Source: Trifolium pratense (Eukaryota; Streptophyta; Magnoliopsida; Fabales; Fabaceae). From it: a stretch of DNA of 64,000 bases. Within the stretch, counting starts at the first letter, position 1; every line of letters starts with the position of its first letter. Positions 23,765-33,568 of the stretch are shown here, in pieces. Under the pieces are notes generated by a model. It did not search any database. It saw nothing but the letters and a program-made list of their open reading frames with translations, and was not told the origin of the DNA. A program made the position numbers and the translations under genes. The stretch is taken from contig NC_060059.1 of NCBI RefSeq assembly GCF_020283565.1, forward strand, positions 16,114,933 through 16,178,932, read 5' to 3'.

Positions 23765-26700
23765 TCCCCTCCCCCTTTGAAAGGAATTGACCTCAATTCT
23801 TGAATACCATCATCATCTAAATACGGTGAGAGATCTCCAACATTGAAAGTAGCATGTACTCCATATTCTCCGGGCAAATCAATCTTGTATGCATCGTCAT
23901 TGATCTTTGATATAACTTTGAAAGGACCATAAGCTCTAGGCATGAGCTTATTCTTTCTCTTGCTTGGGAATCTTTCTTTTCTCAAATGGACCCACACAAG
24001 ATCACCTTCATTTAATAACTTAGGCTTCTTATTCTTGGACCTTTGCTTGTAAACTTTATTCACGGCCTTGATTCTTTCTTGCACTTGCTTATGTAGCTTG
24101 ATCATTGCCTTGAGTTTGGCCTCGGCATCTGGATGAACTAACTCCTCTTTTGGCATAACTATCAAATCCAATGGCAAGTAAGGATTCACACCATAAACAA
24201 CTTCAAAAGGAGAATGATTAGTAGCATATGTAGGGGACCGGTTGTAGGCAAATTCAGCATGAGCTAGCTTCAAGTCCCAATCCTTTTGAGTTTTACTAAC
24301 CAAACCACGCAGCAAAGTACCAAAAGTTCTATTAGTCACCTCGGTTTGTCCATCGGTTTGAGGGTGATGGGAAGTACTAAACAGCAACTTAGTACCTAAT
24401 TTCCGCCATAATGTGTTCCAAAAATAACTCAAAAACTTTGAATCACGATCGGAAACAATAGTTTTAGGAACTCCATGTAAACGTACAATCTCACGAAAGT
24501 ACAAATCAGCAACATTACTAGCATCATCTGTTTTGTGACAAGCTACAAAATGTGCCATCTTTGAAAACCTATCAACAACAACCATAATAGCATCTTTACC
24601 TCGTTGTGTACGGGGCAAAGCCACAATGAAATCCATGCTCACATCCATCCAAGGACCACTAGGCGTTGGCAAGGGAGTATACGCCCCTGGTTTGAAAGAA
24701 CTCTTTGCCATATGACAAGTAACACACTTGCTAATGACTTTTTGCACATCTCCTAACATCTTTGGCCAATGAAAGTGTTCTTTTAAAATCTCCAAGATCT
24801 TTGTAATGCCAAAATGACCAGCCAAACCTCCACCATGAGCTTCACGAACTAGTAACTCACGAATTGAATGCCTTGGGATGCAAAGCCGATTCTCCTTGAA
24901 TAAAAATCCATCCTGCACTATGTACTTTCCAAATGCTCCATTCTCACAATTAGAGTATATTTCACCAAAATCCACATCTTCTTTATAATAATCTTTCAAA
25001 GTCTCAAAACCAAGTAAGCGAGTTTCAAGAATTGAAATTAAAGCATACCTCCTTGAAAGTGCATCAGCCACCACATTACTCTTACCATCTTTGTATTTTG
25101 AAGAGAAATTAAAAGATTGAAGAAATTCAACCCATTTAGCATGCCTTGGACTCAACTTTTGTTGCCCATTGATATACTTCAAAGACTCATGATCTGAATG
25201 TAATATAAAGTGACTAGAACGCAAATAATGATTCCAGTGATCAAGAGCTCTCACAATGGCATAGAATTCTTTGTCATAGGTGCAATAGTTCAATCTGGCT
25301 CCTCCCAATTTCTCCGAGAAATAAGCTATAGGCCTTTTGTTTTGTATCAAAACAGCCCCAATGCCAACTCCACTAGCATCACATTCAACTTCAAATGGTT
25401 GAGTGAAATCGGGTAAAGCTAAAACAGGAGCTTCACAAAGCTTTAACTTGATCAATTCAAAAGCCTTTTGTGCTTGTTCATTCCACCCAAACGCACCCTT
25501 CTTCAAACATTCGGTCATAGGACTTGCTATAGTGCTAAAATTCTGGATAAAGCGCCGATAAAATGATGCAAGACCAAGGAAAGATCTCACCTCCGAAACT
25601 GTTGTAGGGCTCGGCCAAGTCTTGATAGCATCCACTTTTGTTTGATCAACGGATACTCCATCTTTAGACACCACATATCCAAGAAACACCACACTTTCAA
25701 CCAAGAAATCACACTTTTCCTTCTTCCCATATAGTTTTTGTGCTCTTAGGGTCTCAAAGATTTGTTTCAAATGAGTGAAATGCTCCTCAATAGATTTGCT
25801 ATACACCAATATGTCATCAAGATAAACAACAACAAACTTACCCAAAAAAGGCTTGAGTACTTCGTTCATGAGCCTCATAAAGGTGCTAGGTGCATTTGTG
25901 AGCCCAAATGGCATAACTAGCCATTCATATAGACCATGCTTAGTCTTGAATGCCGTCTTCCATTCATCACCTTCACGCATTCTGATTTGGTGATATCCAC
26001 TCCTTAGATCAATTTTTGAGAAGATAACCGATCCATGTAACTCATCAAGCATATCATCTAGTCTTGGAATGGGAAAACGATATTTGATGGTTATGTTGTT
26101 CACCGCCCTACTATCAATACACATTCTCCATGATCCATCCTTCTTAGGAACCAACAATGTCGGAACAGCACATGGGCTCATTGATTCACGCACATAACCC
26201 ATGCTTATCAATTCTTCAATTTGCCGTTGCAACTCCTTTGTCTCCTCTGGATTACACCTATATGCAGCCTTGTTTGGTAATGGAACTCCCGGAATTAGAT
26301 CAATTTGATGCTCAATCCCACGGATAGGTGGCAAACCATTTGGTAGTTCACTTGGAAACACATCTTCATACTCACCCAAAACAGCCTCCAATTGTTGTTT
26401 AAGAGGAGTCTCTACATCGTCTTGCTTAGCATTCTTTGCAACCAACATGTAGACTAATTCACCATTATCAATAGCATCCTTCACTTCATTTTCAGTAGCA
26501 AACATAGTGAGGCTAGACTTTTTACCTCTTTTTGTAATCATGGAACGGACTTCATTTGATGTCATTGGTTTCAACACAATCCTCTTGCCATTGAAGTTCA
26601 ATTCATGCTCATTGGACCTTCCTCTATGCGTGACATCCCTATCAAATTGCCAAGGGCGTCCCAAAAGTAAGTGACTTGCATCCATAGGTACCACATCACA

Positions 26701-27993
26701 CAAGATTTCATCAACATAAGATCCCATGGTTAGTCCCACACGCGTCTGCCTTGTAACATTTATGCTACTTCCATTGTCCAACCAATGTAGCGCATAAGGC
26801 TTAGGATGTTTTGTTGTGAGCAATCCTAATTTAGACACCATTTCAGTTGAAGCCGCATTGGTACAACTACCTCCATCCACAATGATACTACACCACTTAT
26901 CTTTCACTTGACCCTTAGTGTAGAAGATTTGATTTCTTTGATCTCCCTCCACGGGTACAGCCTTGACTTGCAAAGTTCTTAGCATCAAGGTATCATATAT
27001 GGGAGGTCCATATACTTCTACCTCATCATCATCATCTTCAACAATTTCAACTCCATCACTTTCAATATTGCCACCAGATTCTTCTTCTTCCTTCATCAAC
27101 TCATCACGCATGCTAATTGCTTCTCGGAGGGTCACAACTCGTTGATTAGGACAAGCCCTAGCAAAGTGTCCAAAACCTTGACACTTGAAACACCTAACCT
27201 TTGACAGATTAGTCTCCTTGGCCGTGGCAATGGGTTGTTTAGGAGCGACCTCACTTTGTTTCGGTTGATTCACCATTGGTTTAGTGTTAGGGGCTGGATT
27301 TGCACTACCCGACACACCTCCCTTGGACCAACCACTTGAACTCCCAGCATTATATCTACTCTTGTTTTGATTTTCAATCTTCAAACACAAGGTGCACAAA
27401 GTGGTGAAATCTGTGTAATTACATAGCTCAACAGCAAAAGCTATGTTCTTATTCAGCCCACGAAGGAAACGGCTCATTCTTTGCTCTTCATTTTCCTCCA
27501 CTTCACCCATTAGGCATAGGTTCTCAAACTCATCAATGTATTCAGTGACACTCATTTTGCCTTGCACCAAATCTGCAATCTTTTTATACAAATTCAGTCG
27601 GTGGTTTGATGGTACATATCTTTTGCGCAACTTCCTCTTCAAGGACTCCCAAGAGTGGATTTTCTCCTTCCCATCTCGTGTCCTTCTAGCCTTCAATCCC
27701 TCATACCACAACGATGCACTTTTGCTAAGTTTCAAAATCGCATATTTGCAACGTTTCTCATCATCAAGATCCTTGAAATCAAACATTCTATCAATCTTGC
27801 GCTCCCATTCTAAATAAACCTCCGGGTCTGCACTACCATTAAATTCAGGTAGTTCGGTGATTTTGAACTCATCCACGTTTGGACGTGGTTCACCCCTTCT
27901 AGGCCTCCATCGTTCATCTCTCATGTCAACGTTCCTTAAGGCTTCACGCAATTTGTCCATGAAATCATCACTGTTGAAATCCATTGTTGTCAC
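23641..27993 (-). CDS. Ty3/gypsy gag-pol polyprotein, intact
   Basis: 1450 residues in one frame. Order: gag (about 40-210), CCHC zinc knuckle CFKCQGFGHFARAC (268-281), aspartic protease with active site VDGGS (372-376), reverse transcriptase with YLDD at 724-727 (Asp726/727), RNase H with the first acid in ECDASG (Asp872), then integrase. Integrase has an HHCC zinc site (His1053, His1060, Cys1090, Cys1093), catalytic Asp1121, Asp1182 and Glu1218, and a GPF...DLSPYL module near the end. The DGGS variant in place of D(S/T)G is the form recalled from CRM elements. No classical chromodomain is obvious; the last 41 residues are encoded in the LTR. The ATG at 27993 lies 17 bp past the primer-binding site, so the leader between them is very short. 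No stop or frameshift was found. Confidence 0.93.
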   Translation of the reverse strand: MTTMDFNSDDFMDKLREALRNVDMRDERWRPRRGEPRPNVDEFKITELPEFNGSADPEVYLEWERKIDRMFDFKDLDDEKRCKYAILKLSKSASLWYEGLKARRTRDGKEKIHSWESLKRKLRKRYVPSNHRLNLYKKIADLVQGKMSVTEYIDEFENLCLMGEVEENEEQRMSRFLRGLNKNIAFAVELCNYTDFTTLCTLCLKIENQNKSRYNAGSSSGWSKGGVSGSANPAPNTKPMVNQPKQSEVAPKQPIATAKETNLSKVRCFKCQGFGHFARACPNQRVVTLREAISMRDELMKEEEESGGNIESDGVEIVEDDDDEVEVYGPPIYDTLMLRTLQVKAVPVEGDQRNQIFYTKGQVKDKWCSIIVDGGSCTNAASTEMVSKLGLLTTKHPKPYALHWLDNGSSINVTRQTRVGLTMGSYVDEILCDVVPMDASHLLLGRPWQFDRDVTHRGRSNEHELNFNGKRIVLKPMTSNEVRSMITKRGKKSSLTMFATENEVKDAIDNGELVYMLVAKNAKQDDVETPLKQQLEAVLGEYEDVFPSELPNGLPPIRGIEHQIDLIPGVPLPNKAAYRCNPEETKELQRQIEELISMGYVRESMSPCAVPTLLVPKKDGSWRMCIDSRAVNNITIKYRFPIPRLDDMLDELHGSVIFSKIDLRSGYHQIRMREGDEWKTAFKTKHGLYEWLVMPFGLTNAPSTFMRLMNEVLKPFLGKFVVVYLDDILVYSKSIEEHFTHLKQIFETLRAQKLYGKKEKCDFLVESVVFLGYVVSKDGVSVDQTKVDAIKTWPSPTTVSEVRSFLGLASFYRRFIQNFSTIASPMTECLKKGAFGWNEQAQKAFELIKLKLCEAPVLALPDFTQPFEVECDASGVGIGAVLIQNKRPIAYFSEKLGGARLNYCTYDKEFYAIVRALDHWNHYLRSSHFILHSDHESLKYINGQQKLSPRHAKWVEFLQSFNFSSKYKDGKSNVVADALSRRYALISILETRLLGFETLKDYYKEDVDFGEIYSNCENGAFGKYIVQDGFLFKENRLCIPRHSIRELLVREAHGGGLAGHFGITKILEILKEHFHWPKMLGDVQKVISKCVTCHMAKSSFKPGAYTPLPTPSGPWMDVSMDFIVALPRTQRGKDAIMVVVDRFSKMAHFVACHKTDDASNVADLYFREIVRLHGVPKTIVSDRDSKFLSYFWNTLWRKLGTKLLFSTSHHPQTDGQTEVTNRTFGTLLRGLVSKTQKDWDLKLAHAEFAYNRSPTYATNHSPFEVVYGVNPYLPLDLIVMPKEELVHPDAEAKLKAMIKLHKQVQERIKAVNKVYKQRSKNKKPKLLNEGDLVWVHLRKERFPSKRKNKLMPRAYGPFKVISKINDDAYKIDLPGEYGVHATFNVGDLSPYLDDDGIQELRSIPFKGGGDGTKIDQEELKINTSDIQREVNGVGAVWDPHQGLSLITWLF

Positions 27994-28030
27994 GTAACAC
28001 GGAATCAGAACCGTGCTCTGATGCCACTAA

Positions 28031-28698
28031 TGATACGAATCAGGGTGTGGTAACGGAAGCAAACAACCAATAACGAAGGTACTAGGTACCACCCTTATTA
28101 GTCGAATTCTATTAAGTGTTTTAGGTGTTTGTTTGTTGGGTTTTAGCGAAAACAGCAAGGAAATAAGCAATGTTAAACTACACCAATAGCCTAACACGAG
28201 ATTAGCACTCAACACCAATTGAGCTAATCGGACTATTTTCAAGACAACGCTTGCAAATAATCAGGCGAAAATTGTAGACACAATTTCTAATTGGACTGAA
28301 ATGTTCTTGTTTATTGAATAATTGCAAATGATCAAATTACATGCATATATGGCCGAAAAAACAGTAAGGCCTAATTAAACACAATAAAACCAGTAATACA
28401 ATGCAATTAACTAGAAATAAAATGACTTAATGCAATCAGCTCATGATACTCCTTTTCCCATGATTAGTCACACGCCTATTTAAGGCCTTGAATGTCCCAT
28501 TTATGCTTCTTTTGTAACCATCTTGGAAAGGCTTTAAATGGCTGAATTTTATTTGTCTTAATTGATGAAAATGCTTAAAATAGCCAAGTAATTAAACTCA
28601 GCCCTTGATGAGGATCCCAAACAGCCCCCACGCCATTAACTTCCCTTTGAATGTCACTTGTGTTGATTTTCAACTCCTCTTGGTCAATTTTCGTACCA
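28031..28698 (-). repeat. 5' LTR of the gypsy element
   Basis: 668 bp, the partner of 23097-23764 at the same length. It contains the promoter of the element by position. Confidence 0.93.
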
Positions 28699-29238
28699 AA
28701 GCGTCAACTATATCGTGGCGAAAAAGCTGATCTACAAATTGTGTACTGATACACTACTTGGAAAGACACTAAGGTAATAATTTATTCCATGTCTATTTGA
28801 AGTGTGTGTGTGTAAATTAGAATGTTGAGTTTTTATTAATTAAATCATTCAAAGTTATTTATTGTCAAAACCATATCTTTTTTGAGTTGTGTGTGAATTA
28901 GGAATGTTTTGAGTTAAGTTGTTTAGTAATTAAATTATTGAAATAATATTCATGTAAATTAGTACAGTATGATTCATGGTTTCTAGTAATATTGAGATTT
29001 AGCTTGCAAATTTTGGATCTCAAATTTATTGTTATTAATTATCATGTTTTTTAAGTTTCTGTGATTTTTTAGTGTGTAATAGACATTTTTTTTGAAGGAA
29101 TAATTAAATAGTTAATTTTTCTTACACTTACTTTTTGTTGTTATAATGATGTAAAATTTGTCCTTGCAGATTAACATAATGGACACAGATAATACTATTG
29201 ATTTTACCTTCAGCGCACAAAGGGCTTAATTTGTGTAA

Positions 29239-29531
29239 ACTTTTTTTTTTATAAGTAAAAAATGAATTATAAGGAGTACAAGAGGTACTCAACCCTTACA
29301 ATTCAGAATAGATCACTTTAGATGCATTGAAAACAATCTAAAGGATTATTACGCTATTCAGAGAAAACTAAATTAACATTGTTCCTGTTCGGCCTATAAA
29401 CCAAAACCAAGAAAAATAAACAATTTGATCCACCAAAGATGATATGTTGACACAGTCTCCTATAAAAATAATGTTATTACGTGTACGTCAAATACTCTAC
29501 GTCGTCGCCAACCAAATTATATGACGAATTC
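29239..29531 (-). mobile_element. 5'-truncated L1 (LINE) tail with 15-bp target duplication
   Basis: The insertion is flanked by GCTTAATTTGTGTAA at 29224-29238 and 29532-29546. A T10 run at the left end is the reversed poly-A tail. Read on the minus strand, its end GAATTGTAAGGGTTGAGTAC...CTTGTACTCCTTAT matches the 3' end of the L1 at 55160-55210. It splits the EF-G pseudogene exon. Confidence 0.88.
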
Positions 29532-29759
29532 GCTTAATTTGTGTAACCTTGATGGTGCCATTCTAGTTATTTCTGGTACAAATGAGGTGCAAAGTGCCAT
29601 GAAAGTCAATAGTTTCATGGAAGCACTTAAAGTGCCAAGATTTTTGTTAATTGATAAGCTGCACCAAAAGGGAGCAAATCCCTGGGAAGTTTTACAAAAA
29701 ATCAAATAGAAAGAGAAGTGTTGCATTGCATCAGTGAAATTGGAAACGCTGAAAGAAAA

Positions 29760-31440
29760 AAGAGATCTGACGCAATCTCAAAATTTATTGTTGTGCACCA
29801 TCATATCATATCGCTCTTCATCTTATCTCTCAAAGACTCAAACCTTCATCTTTTCACTACCCACCACCAATGTACCAGAGTAGTATTTATTTAACCTTTC
29901 GAAGGTTTCACTAATCCATAAAAATAGATTAATTGCTCTTGATGATAAATACAAAAGAGTAAAGTGTAGTTTAAATGCTAAAATTTAATCAGAAACGGTG
30001 GTTTTGATCGGATGGTTAATAATTGTTCCTCTTACCTCTCACAATATACGTTTTTAATTAATTTTTTATATATTTAATTATTATTTAAATAACAATATAT
30101 GAAAATTAAAATATATTTTTATAAAAATTGAATGAGTTTACCTTTTACTATTTATTATAGAGTCATATTTTTTTTCTCATTATGTTGTTTTTTTTTTCCT
30201 TCGCTAAAATAAAAAAACTAAATAAAGCAACTATTTAGTAGTATATATTTACTAGTAGTATACGATCCAAAAAATAGTTTCCGTTGGGACTTCGTTTTAA
30301 TTTTAAGAGAAGAGAAGAGAAGAAAGAGAAACACAATGTAATTTCGTTCATTGTAATTTCACTAAAAAAAAAATAATAAAAAAATAAAAAATAAATACAA
30401 AAAAAAAATGATAGGCTTATAAATAGAAACAAAACAGATTATAGATTAGAAGAAAAAAGAACAACATATACTCAAAAATAATAACAAAACAGATTAATAC
30501 GATCAATTCAATAATCTATTAAATGAAAGAAAAAAAATAGTCAATAAAAAAATTATAGAAAAAAAATGAATATACATAAATTAGGAATATAAAAATACAA
30601 ACATAAACAATATTTTTATTAAAAAAAATAAATTAACAATATACTATTGACTATTAATAATAATAATACAACAAAATTAATTACTATCAAATTTACTAAA
30701 TTATCCTAATCAAATTTCTAATTTTTTATTTAAGAATATACACATGACTATTTATTTGTGACGAATACAAAAAAAGCACAATAGTTTCACTTATATTTTA
30801 ACAATATTATATAATTTTTTTTTAAATATGTTATTCTAAATAAATTTTCTACCATAATATAAATGACAAACTTAAATCTCGAATAAAATTCAATGACCCG
30901 TGCATGGTCTTTAAACTAGTTTTCACAATAAATAGGTGTCATTTCTTCCCGATTCATTCATCCATACTTCATAAGCTCTTTCTAAACAATGAGACTATGA
31001 GCTCTCTTCAGATGAGTGAAAAGTCTCTCCACGATTCGTTGAGCCACGCTATCGGTTGGGCGTAATACCATCTTAGAATGGGTATTGAGCCTAACACAAA
31101 ACCCGCTTGTAAAGTGAAGATTGACTCTAGTTTATAAACACTGAGTCAGGCCTTCTCGCAAGCGATGTGAGACTTCTTTAATAATGTCTAACACTTTCTC
31201 AAGTACACCATAGGAAAGGGACAAAATAAATTTAGTGTTAGCAGAATTAACTCGTGATTTATTCTTACTCATACGAACCTTATTCATGGGATCTCCAATT
31301 CACAAAGGTTGGGTTACCATCACTTGTTAATTTCAAATGGCTTAAGTCCAATTCCCCTCAATGCTTCACAAAATTATTTCTTCCCAGGAGCTTTGTTTAG
31401 TAAGACTGTAAGAGTATTATAATCATAGGATGCCAATTTA
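29760..31440. other. Gene-free AT-rich stretch
   Basis: Very AT-rich with many A and T runs. The part at 30950-31200 is less AT-rich and looks like a fragment of a dispersed repeat, with no clear ends. No gene is supported. Confidence 0.4.
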
Positions 31441-31452
31441 TAAAATAATATA

Positions 31453-31576
31453 CTCTCTCCGTCCCAAAATATAAGCAAAAGTTGGCAATAAAAGTGAATG
31501 TATTTGATCTAAATCTTTAACCAAATACATCGAGTTCTTTTGATTCATTTTTGCTTATATTTTGGGACGAAGGGAG
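31453..31576. mobile_element. Stowaway MITE
   Basis: 124 bp. The ends CTCTCTCCGTCCCAAAATAT and ATATTTTGGGACGAAGGGAG are inverted repeats flanked by TA. It belongs to the Stowaway type but is not the same subfamily as the copy at 13651. Confidence 0.83.
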
Positions 31577-31833
31577 TACCTATTTAACCTACACGTTGAA
31601 GAAGCAGGTTGACTAATTTACTCAATCATAATAATCAAACCAGTCCAATATGTATGTTCTCGAATAAATGTTGCGAACCAACAATGATACAAACACAAGA
31701 CAAATACAAAAATACTGTAAGGAACTACTACAATAGCAGTTTATTATTCATAAAAGAATCAAAGCTTTCAAAATCCAAAAATAAGAATAAAAAGAACTCA
31801 CATGAACTAATGCAAACTCTCCTATGATAAGAT

Positions 31834-32586
31834 TTAAAGTTTCATTCTGAAGTTACAGTTACTAGCCTTAATGCTTACAAGATTATTAGATGATAAACTA
31901 TCAACCACCAACTGGCATTGACCCAACACTTTCACCTTCTTCAACTTCAACCTCCCAAGTTTGATAGCAACTGGTGCATGGATATTGAGATCCAATGGAA
32001 TTCTTCCTGTCTGCTGCTGTTGTTGTAACGCTGCCATTAATGTGCTCCCGGACTGAACTTGACCTGTTAAGGATACATTAAGCACTGTTTTGTTCTGATG
32101 ACCTTGGTAGAATTCAGGTAAAGATCCTTCACAAAGCCTTGTGTTTGTGTAGAATACACTCAACTTCCCTCCTTTTTCATAGTAAATACCAATCTTCTTG
32201 TTCGGGTTGGTTGCTGTGATTTTCACATCGAACTTTGCATACAGACTCAAATCAAAGTTAAGTCTCAGATCACTTATCCTCAAAGTGTCAACTGAGTAAT
32301 TTGGAAGCTTTGGTTTGAAGACAAGGTAAAGGCTTCCTACAGTTGCAGCCAAGATAATGAGTAGAAGGAATAACAAGGTTAGTGTCCAACATATGCACTT
32401 GCAGAAACAGTTTCTTTTCGGTTTTGAAGAGTTTATCGCTGGCATAGCATGTTGATGAAGAATCGGAGGAGGCACATGGATAACCTTTTCTGATCTAGAC
32501 GAACCAGGAGGTACTAATGGTGTCCTATGGTGTGGTTGTGTTTCCACATTCATAGGGTGGATTCTTTGTCTCTGATGATCTGACAT
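31834..32586 (-). CDS. NDR1/HIN1-like protein, NHL6-like (LEA_2 family)
   Basis: Single exon, 250 residues. A proline/histidine-rich cytosolic tail (1-55) contains LVPPGSSRSEK. A cysteine cluster NCFCKCICW (59-67) precedes one membrane segment at about 68-90. The outer part has PKLPNYSVDTL, NPNKKIGIYYEKGGKLSVFY (127-146), LPEFYQGHQNKT and a C-terminal beta-rich region; these match Arabidopsis NHL6-type proteins as remembered. The family sits in the plasma membrane as a type II protein and is linked to pathogen and abiotic-stress responses, NHL6 to ABA-related stress. N-glycosylation sequons occur (NKT at 165, NVS at 170). The start ATG is the first in frame and gives the family N-terminus. 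Function here is inferred. Confidence 0.88.
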   Translation of the reverse strand: MSDHQRQRIHPMNVETQPHHRTPLVPPGSSRSEKVIHVPPPILHQHAMPAINSSKPKRNCFCKCICWTLTLLFLLLIILAATVGSLYLVFKPKLPNYSVDTLRISDLRLNFDLSLYAKFDVKITATNPNKKIGIYYEKGGKLSVFYTNTRLCEGSLPEFYQGHQNKTVLNVSLTGQVQSGSTLMAALQQQQQTGRIPLDLNIHAPVAIKLGRLKLKKVKVLGQCQLVVDSLSSNNLVSIKASNCNFRMKL

Positions 32587-32639
32587 GAATACTGGTGGTT
32601 TTCCGAGTAGTGTTCGCTCTCTCAGATTCTGTGATCATA

Positions 32640-33568
32640 AATGCTAATACTAGCACTTTTTGTTGATGCTATATGTAGACATTCCTTATTTGACTTCTAA
32701 TTGTGAAAATACTGTTGGGGGTGGATTGGTTGGTTCTGCAATAGGTACTTTGGTATGTGCTTTACCTTCCTTACCTACAAACTAGTGGTAGTTCAGCTAA
32801 ATTAGGACACTAATCAAACTATGTTGACTTTAGACAAGAGTTTGGTTCCTTTCTATATTTTCTTTTGATGAGGCCAAGACTCCCTTAGCTTTATCTAACC
32901 CATAACAGTAACATTAGATACACGTATCTTCAAATCACCCTTGATTTTTTGTCACTATTTTTTTGGCACGAGGTGATGTATGAGAAAGTGTCGTGCACAC
33001 CAAGCAATTATGTTTCAATCTAAAACAAATAAATGGCATGTGATGGTAATTATTGCCATAAGATGGTAAGATATGCATATTGCAGTACATTCTTGAAACC
33101 TGCATTGCAATTAAGGAAACCTCACTTGCACCTTAAGAATTTGTGTCATATATTGTACAAGAAGTTTCTACTGTATATTCGGTGAATTTTATTGTCTTAA
33201 CAAAATCTTAACCAAATAATTTTTTAATGTTTTTAATGACAAGAAGAAACTCATAAAGCAGGTTAAACTGCCAAAACAAATGGTGCACATAAACATATTT
33301 TTTCATTGATTTCAAAAATAAAACACTTCAGAATATAATCTAGCTGAGGGTAGCAATAGATACAGACTTCATAATACAAAGCTAAGCCATGAAAATATTG
33401 TTTACATTTACCATCTTTAAAGGGATGAAGAGAAAGGACCAGAGCTGATATGTTCTGTATACCAAATGTGTGATTAGAATATTATAATTTATAACCAATC
33501 GAACAAATTGTTACTGTGCTTCTGGCATGCTGATGCTATTCAAGTTTTAAAAGAAAAAAGTGCAAGTT
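32640..33568. other. Intergenic stretch between two minus-strand genes
   Basis: AT-rich. It holds the upstream region of the NHL6-like gene and the 3' untranslated region of the UPF0426 gene. No further gene or repeat is recognised. Confidence 0.4.

Larger units (their letters stand above)
23097..28698 (-). mobile_element. Young, structurally complete Ty3/gypsy chromovirus, CRM-like
   Basis: Two 668-bp LTRs (23097-23764 and 28031-28698) differ at one base seen by eye. The element is flanked by perfect 5-bp duplications AAGCG (23092-23096 and 28699-28703). On the minus strand the 5' LTR is followed by a primer-binding site TGGCATCAGAGCACGG (28011-28026), one long gag-pol frame, and a polypurine tract AAAGGGGGAGGGGA (23765-23778) just before the 3' LTR. 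All parts needed for movement seem present. Protease type and the frame running into the 3' LTR suggest the CRM (centromeric) clade; Reina or Tekay relatives are not excluded. Confidence 0.93.
20900..29710 (+). pseudogene. Mitochondrial elongation factor G-like pseudogene, split by three retroelements
   Basis: Removing the insertions leaves segments that follow mitochondrial EF-G around the GTP-binding site. At about 20957-21056 one frame reads KIWISGLVDPKNTK...LLYSGRVEEMRS, colinear with the P-loop region, but the SGKTT loop has become PKNTK. The gene continues at 23066-23096, then 28699-28773 (ending TTWKDTK; an in-frame TGA precedes this). An intron with GT-AG ends follows at 28774-29169. 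The next exon starts at 29170 (INIMDTDNTIDFTFSAQRA, the G3 region, normally DTPGHVDF). After an L1 insertion it resumes at 29532 with LDGAILVISGTNEVQSAMK and ALKVPRFLLIDKLHQKGANPW (the G4 region, normally NKLDRMGADPW). The P-loop loss, stops, frameshift and insertions leave no working GTPase. Confidence 0.75.

Noticed and set aside
29521..29709. Separate 62-residue gene
   Set aside because: It is the second half of the EF-G pseudogene exon after the L1 insertion.
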